This document shows positions 34,756 through 43,241 of a DNA stretch of 64,000 nt, piece by piece. Position 1 is the stretch's first letter. Every line of letters starts with the position of its first letter. Both the position numbers and the translations under genes were made by a program. The notes under the pieces are model-generated. The model was not told the origin of the DNA, ran no database searches, and saw only the letters and a program-made list of their open reading frames with translations. Origin of the DNA: Pseudozobellia thermophila (GTDB lineage: Bacteria > Bacteroidota > Bacteroidia > Flavobacteriales > Flavobacteriaceae); NCBI RefSeq assembly GCF_900141855.1, contig NZ_FQYU01000004.1:62001-126000 (forward strand), written 5' to 3'.

Positions 34756-35964
34756 ATGGGCCTTAAAGAAAAAAGAATAATCAAAGCCTTTCAAAACGAA
34801 CAATATCCCGCTTTGGAAGCGGAGATCAACAAAGCAGCAGGTTACGAAGTTCCCATGGATATTAAGTGGGACACCCTAATGGAAGACCGCTTTTCACACA
34901 TATACCACAACACGTTTCCTAAAATATACTTCCAGCCCTTGATCCAAGCGTTTAAGGCGATCTGTATCGATGAAATGGGGGTTGAACTTTTAAAGGCGGG
35001 ATTAAAAAATGTGATCATTGTAAATGAAAACAATGAGCATAGTCTCGGAAAGGCCATCACTTTTGAAGAGGGGGTGCTGAAAATTGACCATAGTCCCGTT
35101 ATCAATGCCGATAATGTAGAAGACAAGGCAAATCGTATTATCGAGTTGTTGGAAAACAAACTGGAGGAATTTGCCAAAACAACCACGAATAATACCCCGG
35201 CAGCGGCCGCACCGACCGTTTCAGAAACACCAACAACCCCGGAAAAAACGAAAACACCGCAAAATCAACAGGAACAAGCCACCCCACTTCCCAACGTCTC
35301 CATGGCGGAACTGTACGATCAATCTTTTGCTCTGGCTTGCGAAAAGCAGGAAATTTTTGGGGAGATGGTAAAAGGCCTGAACTGGAGCTGCGATATGCTC
35401 GAAGGTAAATTAACCTATGGTGACGACAAGGTTTTTGACATTCAGGTTATCGGGACGTACTCAGAGAACGAAAAAAGCTGGTTATGGGCCTGGGCCAACA
35501 ACCAAAGCGGAATTCCCGAAACATTCCTTCAATCATCCTTGGCAATGAGGGACTTGGGAACAAGGCATCAATTTCAGGACCTAACCACTCCGAAACTGCA
35601 AATGGACACTGATCCCGGCTCGTATTTTTCCGTTATTGCCGTAGGCGTTTTACAAGACAGTTGTTATGTACCCTTAACTTTTAAAGGCCTAAAGGTATAT
35701 GTGACCGTACGGTCTAAAGAAGTGGACAGCAAGGCAAGAACCGCCCCTGCATTGATCTGTTCCCATTTCACCAACCTTGCGGCAAGCTTTCGGTTTCCCC
35801 ATAAATACTGTCTGCAACATTACTTGACCGCTAAAGGATACCAAGTGGAAAACTGCGGTAATAACATTTTGGCCAAAAATGGGGAAGATCAGATTCTAGG
35901 CATTTTCGACCTAAAGGGAAACCTCATGAAAATTTCAAATTCAAAAACAGCCGTTCAGGCTTAA
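34756..35964 (+). CDS. two-domain protein: shared domain plus DUF6882-like domain
   Basis: The 402 aa protein has the shared domain at residues 1-135 (MGLKEKRIIKAFQNEQYPAL, FPKIYFQPLIQAFKAICIDEMG, DHSPVINADNVEDKA). A Thr/Pro/Gln-rich linker follows at about 136-180. The C-terminal domain, about 185-400, looks like DUF6882: FDIQVIGTYSENEKSWLWAWANNQSGIP is its characteristic stretch. DUF6882 has no known function. The protein lacks export or membrane signals and so should act in the cytoplasm. Its stop is 12 bases before the metallopeptidase gene. Confidence 0.78.
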   Translation: MGLKEKRIIKAFQNEQYPALEAEINKAAGYEVPMDIKWDTLMEDRFSHIYHNTFPKIYFQPLIQAFKAICIDEMGVELLKAGLKNVIIVNENNEHSLGKAITFEEGVLKIDHSPVINADNVEDKANRIIELLENKLEEFAKTTTNNTPAAAAPTVSETPTTPEKTKTPQNQQEQATPLPNVSMAELYDQSFALACEKQEIFGEMVKGLNWSCDMLEGKLTYGDDKVFDIQVIGTYSENEKSWLWAWANNQSGIPETFLQSSLAMRDLGTRHQFQDLTTPKLQMDTDPGSYFSVIAVGVLQDSCYVPLTFKGLKVYVTVRSKEVDSKARTAPALICSHFTNLAASFRFPHKYCLQHYLTAKGYQVENCGNNILAKNGEDQILGIFDLKGNLMKISNSKTAVQA

Positions 35965-35976
35965 AAAAACAATACT

Positions 35977-37467
35977 ATGTCATACACATCAACCACCTTG
36001 GCGGATTTGCAAAAAGAACATGAAGCCGCCATTACTGCGGCCCAAGAAGAGATGTTGCAAAATTTAAACGAGGCACAGGCATCCGGAGACCTGCACAGAA
36101 TACAGGAAGTAAGTGTTTCATTTCAAAAAACAACCACAAAATTGGCCGATGACTATACCAAACGCATCGAAGAGATCAACGCCTTGAACGAAAAGACGAC
36201 TACTGAAAAAGTGGCCGATATCTATACCGATAAAAGAGCTGGAATAAATCTGAACCACTTGGTCTATGACGGCGATAGGGACTATGTGATTGAGTTTCAA
36301 AACAACGAATTGATACAACAGACCTTGCAAAAGGTCAACGAAACCAACGGTAAGTTCAAATCGAGAAAGCATTTGTTAAAATCCAGTTTAAGGTTGACCA
36401 AAACCTTGGCCCCCATGCTCCACGAAATCGGGGAACACTGCAAGGAGATTTTAAGACTAAAGGCCGACATTGAATTTTTCGTCTACCAGAGCGACCAATT
36501 CAATGCCTCTTGCTATCCACCGGATGACAATAGACTTTATATCATTTTGTCTTCGGGAATGTTGGAGCGTTTTTCAAAAGAGGAATTGACCTTTGTGATC
36601 GGTCATGAAATCGGCCATGTACTTTTTGAACATTTTGACTACCCTGTACGTCAGATCTTGGATATAGGCCAAAATGACCTAGCCCCCATACATGCCATGA
36701 AATTGTATGCCTGGCACAGAAATGCCGAAATTAGTGCCGATAGGGTCGGCTTGCTTTGCTGCCAAGATTTTGAAACCGCCGGCCGTACCTTCTTTAAACT
36801 ATCTTCTGGGGTAACCACGGATTCGCTGGATTTTCAACTAAACGCTTACATAGAGCAATTTGTAGATTTGGAAGAAGCCTTGAACGATGCCAACCACGAC
36901 CCATCGGATTGGTACAGTAGCCACCCTTTCAGTCCTTTACGGATCAAGGCCTTGGAACTTTTTAACAAGAGCGAAACCTATGCCTCTTTTAACGACAGTA
37001 TTAATGGAGAGATCAGCGAAGAGGCCATGGAACTCGAAATTAAGCGCATCATGTCGCTGATGGAGCCCGAAAACCTGGAAGAAAATGATGAGCATTCGGA
37101 AAAAATACAGCGCTTTATGTTCTTGGGGGGCTACTTGATATCAAATGCCGATGGCGTGGTTGACGAATCCGAGATCCAAGCATTGAGCAGTATTGTACTG
37201 CCCAACGTTTTTGCCAATTGCATGATGACAATCAAGGGGCTTACCCAAGACGAGATGATACAGGAAGTGCAACAACTGTCAAAGGATTTGGACCTGGTGC
37301 TCTCGGTGATGCAAAAGTTGAACATTCTCAGGGACCTATCGATCATATCGTACGCCGATGGGCAGATAGACGACAGTGAAGTAAACGTACTCTATAACCT
37401 GGCCCGGCTCTTGCGTATCAACACCGATTTTATTGATCGCGTAATTAGCGATGCACAGGGAGTTTAG
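35977..37467 (+). CDS. M48-family zinc metallopeptidase with TerB-like C-terminus
   Basis: The 496 aa protein has a helical N-terminus (1-80) and an M48 peptidase core with HEIGH at 210-214. The Glu in NAEISADR (Glu251) is the likely third zinc ligand. The C-terminal part (about 370-490) has two TerB-like repeats, FLGGYLISNADGVVDESEI and LSIISYADGQIDDSEV, whose acidic loops resemble metal-binding sites of tellurite-resistance TerB proteins. No transmembrane helices are visible, unlike HtpX-type M48 proteins, so it is probably cytosolic. It is the last gene of the cluster, directly before a terminator. Its target is unknown. Confidence 0.85.
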   Translation: MSYTSTTLADLQKEHEAAITAAQEEMLQNLNEAQASGDLHRIQEVSVSFQKTTTKLADDYTKRIEEINALNEKTTTEKVADIYTDKRAGINLNHLVYDGDRDYVIEFQNNELIQQTLQKVNETNGKFKSRKHLLKSSLRLTKTLAPMLHEIGEHCKEILRLKADIEFFVYQSDQFNASCYPPDDNRLYIILSSGMLERFSKEELTFVIGHEIGHVLFEHFDYPVRQILDIGQNDLAPIHAMKLYAWHRNAEISADRVGLLCCQDFETAGRTFFKLSSGVTTDSLDFQLNAYIEQFVDLEEALNDANHDPSDWYSSHPFSPLRIKALELFNKSETYASFNDSINGEISEEAMELEIKRIMSLMEPENLEENDEHSEKIQRFMFLGGYLISNADGVVDESEIQALSSIVLPNVFANCMMTIKGLTQDEMIQEVQQLSKDLDLVLSVMQKLNILRDLSIISYADGQIDDSEVNVLYNLARLLRINTDFIDRVISDAQGV

Positions 37468-37491
37468 ATTCTAAAATTTTTATAAGACCTT

Positions 37492-37524
37492 AAAAAAAAG
37501 GGGAACAATTTATGTTCCCTTTTT
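37492..37524 (+). terminator. intrinsic terminator after the M48 gene
   Basis: GGGAACA (37501-37507) pairs with TGTTCCC (37513-37519), extended by A and T runs on both sides. It closes the four-gene unit. Confidence 0.88.
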
Positions 37525-37917
37525 AAGTATGAACCTATTAGTGGACAACACAGCCAGGGGATGCTGACCGTATGGATAAAAATTGGATAGCGCACCTCCC
37601 CCCTATTGGAAGCATCGCACTTAAGGCTTCCCACACAACCCTACGCGCTTTACCTCCTAAAATTTTACACAATCCCGAACCCATTGACATAATAGTTTGA
37701 GCAATTCACTTAAAACTACAGCCCCTTCATTGATTCTAAAAATTTGGATAAAAAATTGGTCGTAATCTTGGGTTAAGCTTATAAAAAAATACGTCAAAAG
37801 TGTCCCCCAAGCCCTATAGTCTCAATTGCCGATATTGAATCAAAAATTGAAGAGATAAGGGCCGAGGAGCCATGTAAAACAGACCACATAAGTTATCACG
37901 ATTAAAAAGAAAAACCC
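37525..37917 (+). other. 393 bp gap before the Cthe_2159-like lipoprotein
   Basis: No gene is seen. The stretch is of mixed composition with several stops in all frames. No clear TAnnTTTG box is visible close to the gene. Confidence 0.3.
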
Positions 37918-39504
37918 ATGAAAGACAAAACATTAAAAAAGGTAGGGATTGTAGTTGGGGCGCTTACATTATTCACCGCTTGCAGCAGTGATGATAACAG
38001 CGATTTGACAACAACATCCAATGATGGAACCACTACGACGACAGAAAGTATTACCATTACGGACACAAACGCTACGGGGACAGCCCAAGGGGATACCGAC
38101 AACACGGGTGCCGATGAAGACGACCTTGTTGAAAATGCTACTTTCGAGAACACCGTAGAAATTGTATTTTCCAATACCTCGGCCACCATTACAAACCCCG
38201 TTCCCGACGATGTGGTCATTACACAAGACGGTGCCGACGTGACCGTTAATTCCTCCATATCCGGGGTGGCCTACGAAGTATCGGGCACAACAACGGATGG
38301 CATGCTTAAAATTTATAGCGACAAAAAATTCAAACTATCCCTAAGCGATTTGAGCATTACCAATGCCGATGGTCCCGCCATCAATATCCAATCATCAAAA
38401 ACCATTTTTGTGGTATTGGAGGGTACGAACAACTTGACCGATGCATCCAGTTACACCAATATCCCCGATGATGAGGATGCCAAAGCAACATTTTTTAGTG
38501 AAGGGCAATTGGTTTTTAGTGGTTCGGGAGCTTTAAATGTAGCAGGAAACTACAAGCACGGTATCACAAGTGACGACTACGTTAGGGTGCTCAGCGGAAC
38601 GATTACGGTTACCGAAGCAGCATCCGATGCCATACATACCAACGATTACATCATTGTAGATGGGGGTACCTTAAACTTAACGGCCGATAGCGACGGAATG
38701 GACTGTGAAGAAGGCTATATAATTATCAACGACGGCCTATTTGACATAAATGTGGTCGATGATGGAATCGTAGCCTCGTACGATATTGACGAGGAAGATG
38801 AACCGGACGATTCCATTACGCCCAATGTAACCATAAACGGAGGCGATTTTGTGATAAATACCTCTGAGGGCGAAGGAATCGAAGCAAAAGGGATAATGAC
38901 CATTAATGACGGTACCCTAAACATCAATGCCTATGATGATGGCCTTAATGCCGGTGGAATTTTATACATCAATGGAGGAAACAACTATGTTTATAGCACG
39001 CTCAACGATGCCATTGACAGTAATTCGGGAATCACCGTTACAGGTGGTACGACCATTGCCATAGCCGTTAGAACCGATGAGCCTGACGGTAGTTTTGATT
39101 GTGATGACGATTCGTTCAAAATAACCGGAGGAACCATTTTAGGCCTGGGGTTGAATACTTCTTTTCCAACTGAAAGCGAAAGCACGCAAAACTCGGTGAT
39201 TTTTGATGGGGTAAGTGCCAATCAACTATTAAACATTCAATCGGAAGAGGGTACTGAAGTCCTTACCTATGAAGTACCGAACACGGTAAGAACGATCATT
39301 TATTCGAATGCAAAAATGGAATCCGGCGAAACATACAAAATTTACACCGGGGGAAGTGTGAGTGATGGCACTGAAGTAAACGGATTATATACCTCCGGTA
39401 CCTATAGCGGAGGAACATATACCGGTGATTCGTTCTCCATCAACAGCACGGTTACACAAATTGGGGGCGAATTAGGGCCTACAGGTGAACATGGAGGTAG
39501 ATAA
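37918..39504 (+). CDS. Cthe_2159-like carbohydrate-binding domain lipoprotein
   Basis: The 528 aa protein has a lipobox (LTLFTAC, then SSDDNSD) and a Thr/Asp-rich linker. A long beta-helix-like body follows, with turns such as ITVTEAASDAIHTNDYIIVDGGTLNLTADSDGMDCEEGYIIINDG, quoted here only as separate short motifs SDAIHTND, DGGTLNL and SDGMDC. This repeat style marks the Cthe_2159 family (carbohydrate-binding domain-containing, formerly DUF4353). Its founding member binds cellulose and acidic polysaccharide and coordinates calcium. The C-terminus is Gly-rich (GPTGEHGGR). No glycan-degrading gene is adjacent, so the target is unknown. Confidence 0.87.
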   Translation: MKDKTLKKVGIVVGALTLFTACSSDDNSDLTTTSNDGTTTTTESITITDTNATGTAQGDTDNTGADEDDLVENATFENTVEIVFSNTSATITNPVPDDVVITQDGADVTVNSSISGVAYEVSGTTTDGMLKIYSDKKFKLSLSDLSITNADGPAINIQSSKTIFVVLEGTNNLTDASSYTNIPDDEDAKATFFSEGQLVFSGSGALNVAGNYKHGITSDDYVRVLSGTITVTEAASDAIHTNDYIIVDGGTLNLTADSDGMDCEEGYIIINDGLFDINVVDDGIVASYDIDEEDEPDDSITPNVTINGGDFVINTSEGEGIEAKGIMTINDGTLNINAYDDGLNAGGILYINGGNNYVYSTLNDAIDSNSGITVTGGTTIAIAVRTDEPDGSFDCDDDSFKITGGTILGLGLNTSFPTESESTQNSVIFDGVSANQLLNIQSEEGTEVLTYEVPNTVRTIIYSNAKMESGETYKIYTGGSVSDGTEVNGLYTSGTYSGGTYTGDSFSINSTVTQIGGELGPTGEHGGR

Positions 39505-39656
39505 ACTCTAGAATTGGCAATGGTCCGCCATAATGTTTTACCAGGTAAAATCACATAAAGAAATCAAAAGACCTCTTCTAAACGTGAATAAAACCTGGAT
39601 AAACAACAAGGGCTGAAGTCACGTTTAAAATAGCCCTTGACAAGTATGGTAGGATA

Positions 39657-39702
39657 GAAAAAAGCTTACAGATTCAAGAAATTGAAGTTGTAAGCTTTTT
39701 TT
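39657..39702. terminator. bidirectional terminator between the lipoprotein and PhoD-like genes
   Basis: AAGCTTACA (39662-39670) pairs with TGTAAGCTT (39689-39697) around an 18-base loop. An A-run on the left and a T-run on the right allow use by both convergent genes. Confidence 0.85.
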
Positions 39703-39865
39703 GATACCGCCTGATTTTGAAGTAACCCCTTTAGGCAAAAGTAAATGGCCCAAACCGGGCGGATCAAAAACGAAATAAATATCCGTTCTATTGAAACAGG
39801 GACATAGAGCCTTTCGGATGTCATCCTTCCGTTTTACATTTCCCAAAAATAGAGGCTACATAGGC

Positions 39866-41338
39866 CTAGCTGGCAAAAGCTTCCTCGTGCACTACCTTCC
39901 CGTCGACATCGCGATGTTTGAACACAAGTTGGGGCTTGGAATCGGTATGCATCACATCGACCGTCAAATAGCCGCCTTTTACGCGAAGAAACCGGTGTTC
40001 GGGCCTGACATTGTCCTGGTTCCAGCCGCCGGCGTGACTATCGGACCCGGCTCCCGAACAAAACTCCCATAAGTTGCTGTCTTTGATATGGCTGACATAC
40101 TGCCAATGCCGGTCACCGTTGCACATGTAGATGTTATCGTGTCGGTTGACAAATTCCCTAATGATATCTCCCTCGTATTGGTAGGCCTTGTTCGAGTGGT
40201 TGTCGTTCTTTCCCTTGGGCCTGTCGGGCCCTATGATCGGGGAAGCCGATATCAAAACCTTGAAGGTGGCATCGGAGCTGTCGATCGTTTTAAACAGCCA
40301 TTCCCTCTGTTCCTTGCCCAAAATATGCTTGTCCGGTCCGTCGGGGTCGGTGTTTTTGCTGCGGTAGTTTCTGCCTTCCAACAACCAAATTTGAAGGTCT
40401 TTGCCCCATCGCACCGTCTTATAGGTCTTGGGGTTCGACGGAAACTGTTCCTTGTCGAAAATTTCAATCCCCCTATCAAAGGATACCGCACCATATCGGG
40501 TTCCGGGATAGGCGTCGTCCTTTAAGGTGTCGTGGTCGTCCTTCATAAAATAACAGGTGGTGTTGCTGTAGAAATCCCTTTGGTAGGGAAGGGCGAATAT
40601 GCGGTCCCATTTAAAACGCATCAAGCGCTCCGTAAAGGCATAGGGGTTCCGTTTGTCGTAGTATTCTATATCTCCGGTATGGACCAAAAAGTCAAGGTTG
40701 TCCCTCTTCATGGCGGGGTATATGCGGTGGCCGTCCTCATGGTCCCTTCGATTGAAATCGTGGCAACTCACCACGGCAAAGGATACATCCTTGGGCCTTG
40801 TGGCCTCGGGAGGCGTTAAAAATGCCCCCCGGATACTGTTTTGGCCTTTAGCCCCCTTCGTTTTTCTCGATTTTAGCTCGAGAATGTAACGGGTATCGGG
40901 CAAAAGTCCGGTCAATTTCCATTGTCGGGTATAGTTTTTGGAGGCATCGACATCGGCCCATTCCAAAGTATGCCTGTCGGCCGGATCGTTCTCGGGATAA
41001 TAGCTTAATTGCACCTGTCCGGTGGTACCAGGGCAGGCTCCTTCCATATCCTCTAGCCGTAAATTCGAAGGTATTTGCGACTTTTCAAGGATGGAAACAT
41101 CACTTAAATCGGCAAAAGACTTCTGCTGCTCCTTGGTGAGCTCGATAAAGGGAACACCCTGGGCATTCAATTCGGGATTCTTGGTAAGGCGGGTCCAAAT
41201 CGCGACCGAATCTTGGTCGGCCCATCCATTGTGTACCCCGTTTCCGAAATAGGGAACCCTTTCCGTGTCAATAAAAGGCGGCAAGACCATTGCCGTGGAT
41301 GCGACCGCCGTATTTTTAATGAATTTACGTCTTTTCAT
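39866..41338 (-). CDS. PhoD-like alkaline phosphatase with Tat signal
   Basis: The roughly 490 aa protein starts MKRRKFIKNTAVASTAMVLPP, a twin-arginine export signal, so it folds in the cytoplasm and is exported. The PhoD-like metallophosphatase core has FAVVSCHDF, FLVHTGDIEYYD, FMKDDHDTLKDDA and a late CNGDRHWQY. These are the metal-binding Asp/His sets of the PhoD family (phosphodiesterase/alkaline phosphatase). An N-terminal beta domain (QVQLSYYPE, TRQWKLTGLLPDTRYILELK) is also typical. I place the start at 41338; the upstream extension to 41419 lacks export features. Expected role is phosphate release from organic phosphate esters in the periplasm or outside the cell. Confidence 0.9.
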   Translation of the reverse strand: MKRRKFIKNTAVASTAMVLPPFIDTERVPYFGNGVHNGWADQDSVAIWTRLTKNPELNAQGVPFIELTKEQQKSFADLSDVSILEKSQIPSNLRLEDMEGACPGTTGQVQLSYYPENDPADRHTLEWADVDASKNYTRQWKLTGLLPDTRYILELKSRKTKGAKGQNSIRGAFLTPPEATRPKDVSFAVVSCHDFNRRDHEDGHRIYPAMKRDNLDFLVHTGDIEYYDKRNPYAFTERLMRFKWDRIFALPYQRDFYSNTTCYFMKDDHDTLKDDAYPGTRYGAVSFDRGIEIFDKEQFPSNPKTYKTVRWGKDLQIWLLEGRNYRSKNTDPDGPDKHILGKEQREWLFKTIDSSDATFKVLISASPIIGPDRPKGKNDNHSNKAYQYEGDIIREFVNRHDNIYMCNGDRHWQYVSHIKDSNLWEFCSGAGSDSHAGGWNQDNVRPEHRFLRVKGGYLTVDVMHTDSKPQLVFKHRDVDGKVVHEEAFAS

Positions 41339-41460
41339 CGGTATGCCTTGTCTTCTGGTTCTTTTGGCCTTTAAAGTAACTAAAAAAAACCAATCTGTCC
41401 GAACGCCTACCAACAACAAAACCCCGTCTTTTCGAACACGGCAAAATGTGCCGGCAGAGG

Positions 41461-42918
41461 TTACCTCACTTGTATGACAACCCTTCGATACGAAACCAGG
41501 TTAGGACTGCCCATGTCCTTTACTTCGACAACGAGGTGCACATCGCCCTTGGGACATTGCGGGGGTATTTTCACCCGTGTGCTTGACTGGTCAACGTGTT
41601 CGATATCAACCTTTGAAACCGAGATTTCGGTATATTGCCACCAATAAAAACCAAGTTCGTCACCATCGGGATCGTAAGATTTACCCACATCGATTTCGAT
41701 GGTACTTCCCGGCCTGGCCCTTAAGCGGACCATGTCTTTGCCATCATCGTTTTCAACTATGGCCACTGGATTGTGGTTGGCTTCGGTATACGGCAAGAGG
41801 TTCCATTGCATGCGTGCCGCAAAGTCGTTCTGATAGGCTTCTCGCCACCTTGCCACCGTCCATTTTCGTCGCACTCCCGTATCATCGGTACCCGACCAAT
41901 GATCATCTTCGGCATCTACGTAATACGTTTGGGCCTGCTTGCGATACCGTCCGCCCCAACCGCCCCATTCGGGCCTTTCGGGATTGTTCAGACCGTTTGG
42001 GTAAACAAAGAACCAAGAGGGGGTATCCCCTTCCTTTACGCCCTTTCCGTTTCTTGGGCTCCCTGGGTTCTGGTGGGTGTCGGAGGGGTAAAGTTCCCCT
42101 AAGGGACCCCATGCATTGATGTTTTCCCCAATCCACTTTTCGTCGTTGAGTTGTTCGATACCGGGCCTGACCAAGGGAAGTGGCCTATCTCCTCCCCTGG
42201 AATCGTTTTGATACATCCCCCTAAAGCCAGCGTCCATAATGTGGCTCGTCAAAGGCCCCGATTCGACATACCTGATTCTTGGGAAATTTTCGCGGATCCA
42301 TTGTCCCGTCCCCTTAGGGTGAATGCCGTTCAACCCGTCTTGGTCCGATATGGCAAAAACCCGCAGCTTATCAACAAAGCGATCGGTCCTTTTCCGGGTC
42401 CGCGTACTTTTTACGTCAAGGAGGGCCTGGGCCAGATCATGGGCCCCGCCCCAGATCGCAACGTAGAGCGGCTCATTGGAGGCATCGACCGTTTGTACGA
42501 TGTGTCGGGAGCCATCGGTAACCTTGCCCGGTTCTAAATTTTCCGCCCCGCGATCGACCTCCCCCCCTTTCACAACTCCTTTTAAGGATTCGGCGGTAGG
42601 ATAGTTGGGGTCGTGGAGCAAAAGATTGTTCCGCACCTTGCCGTAGGCATCGATAACCTCGTGAACGATATCGGTACGGATCCTATGGTTATAGCCCTTT
42701 CTGGGGATGTTGTCGGAAGTGGCTATGATGCCCTCGATACGAAACGCATTGGCATACACCAACAAACGCACGAGGGATTGCTGATCATCGGGATCCCCTC
42801 CGATATCGGTCAATACCAACAATCTTGGCTTTTTATTCCCCTGGGCTGCAAGGGCCATGTTCAGTAAGAGGGCCAATGCCAAGGTAAGAAGGCTGCGCAT
42901 GATAACCGTGCTACTCAT
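41461..42918 (-). CDS. secreted DUF1593 protein, nucleoside-hydrolase-like (Sde182 type)
   Basis: The roughly 485 aa protein has a signal peptide (MRSLLTLALALLLNMALAAQ) and a DUF1593 domain beginning LLVLTDIGGDPDDQQSLVRLL. The DxxxDPDD cluster corresponds to the calcium-binding motif of nucleoside hydrolases. A C-terminal beta-sandwich (about 390-485) includes SYDPDGDELGFYWWQY. Sde182 of Saccharophagus was named a cellulose-binding protein of this family, but the reaction is undefined. The start is either 42918 (MSSTVIMRS) or 42900 (MRSLL). It is 122 bases upstream of, and in the same direction as, the PhoD-like gene. Confidence 0.85.
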   Translation of the reverse strand: MSSTVIMRSLLTLALALLLNMALAAQGNKKPRLLVLTDIGGDPDDQQSLVRLLVYANAFRIEGIIATSDNIPRKGYNHRIRTDIVHEVIDAYGKVRNNLLLHDPNYPTAESLKGVVKGGEVDRGAENLEPGKVTDGSRHIVQTVDASNEPLYVAIWGGAHDLAQALLDVKSTRTRKRTDRFVDKLRVFAISDQDGLNGIHPKGTGQWIRENFPRIRYVESGPLTSHIMDAGFRGMYQNDSRGGDRPLPLVRPGIEQLNDEKWIGENINAWGPLGELYPSDTHQNPGSPRNGKGVKEGDTPSWFFVYPNGLNNPERPEWGGWGGRYRKQAQTYYVDAEDDHWSGTDDTGVRRKWTVARWREAYQNDFAARMQWNLLPYTEANHNPVAIVENDDGKDMVRLRARPGSTIEIDVGKSYDPDGDELGFYWWQYTEISVSKVDIEHVDQSSTRVKIPPQCPKGDVHLVVEVKDMGSPNLVSYRRVVIQVR

Positions 42919-43241
42919 AACCATTAAAATTACAATGGGGGCAATACCCAATTTTAACGAAGATACACCCTTGATGCCATTCCTTAACCCAGGCCTAGTG
43001 CTTTTTACCCGTATTCCTGGCCCTTTTTGGCCATACCCGTTCGTCTTATTCTTATAAATGGCAATTCGATGGTCTTGATGCGATTGGGAGAAAAAGATGA
43101 TGTATCGAGTCAATCGGCAAAACCTTTAACAACTATATTGCTTTGTTTTTTAATCCCGGTTAATATGGGCAAGGGACCAATTTAAAGCAATAGTCCTTGT
43201 CTCCCTGTTTATAGTCAATCAAAAAAACTTAAGAACAACCT
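42919..43241. other. 323 bp divergent promoter region
   Basis: The gap separates the minus-strand DUF1593 gene from the plus-strand PAS kinase. TTGCTTTG near 43138-43145 is one mismatch from a -7 box for the kinase gene. No gene or RNA is recognised. Confidence 0.3.
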
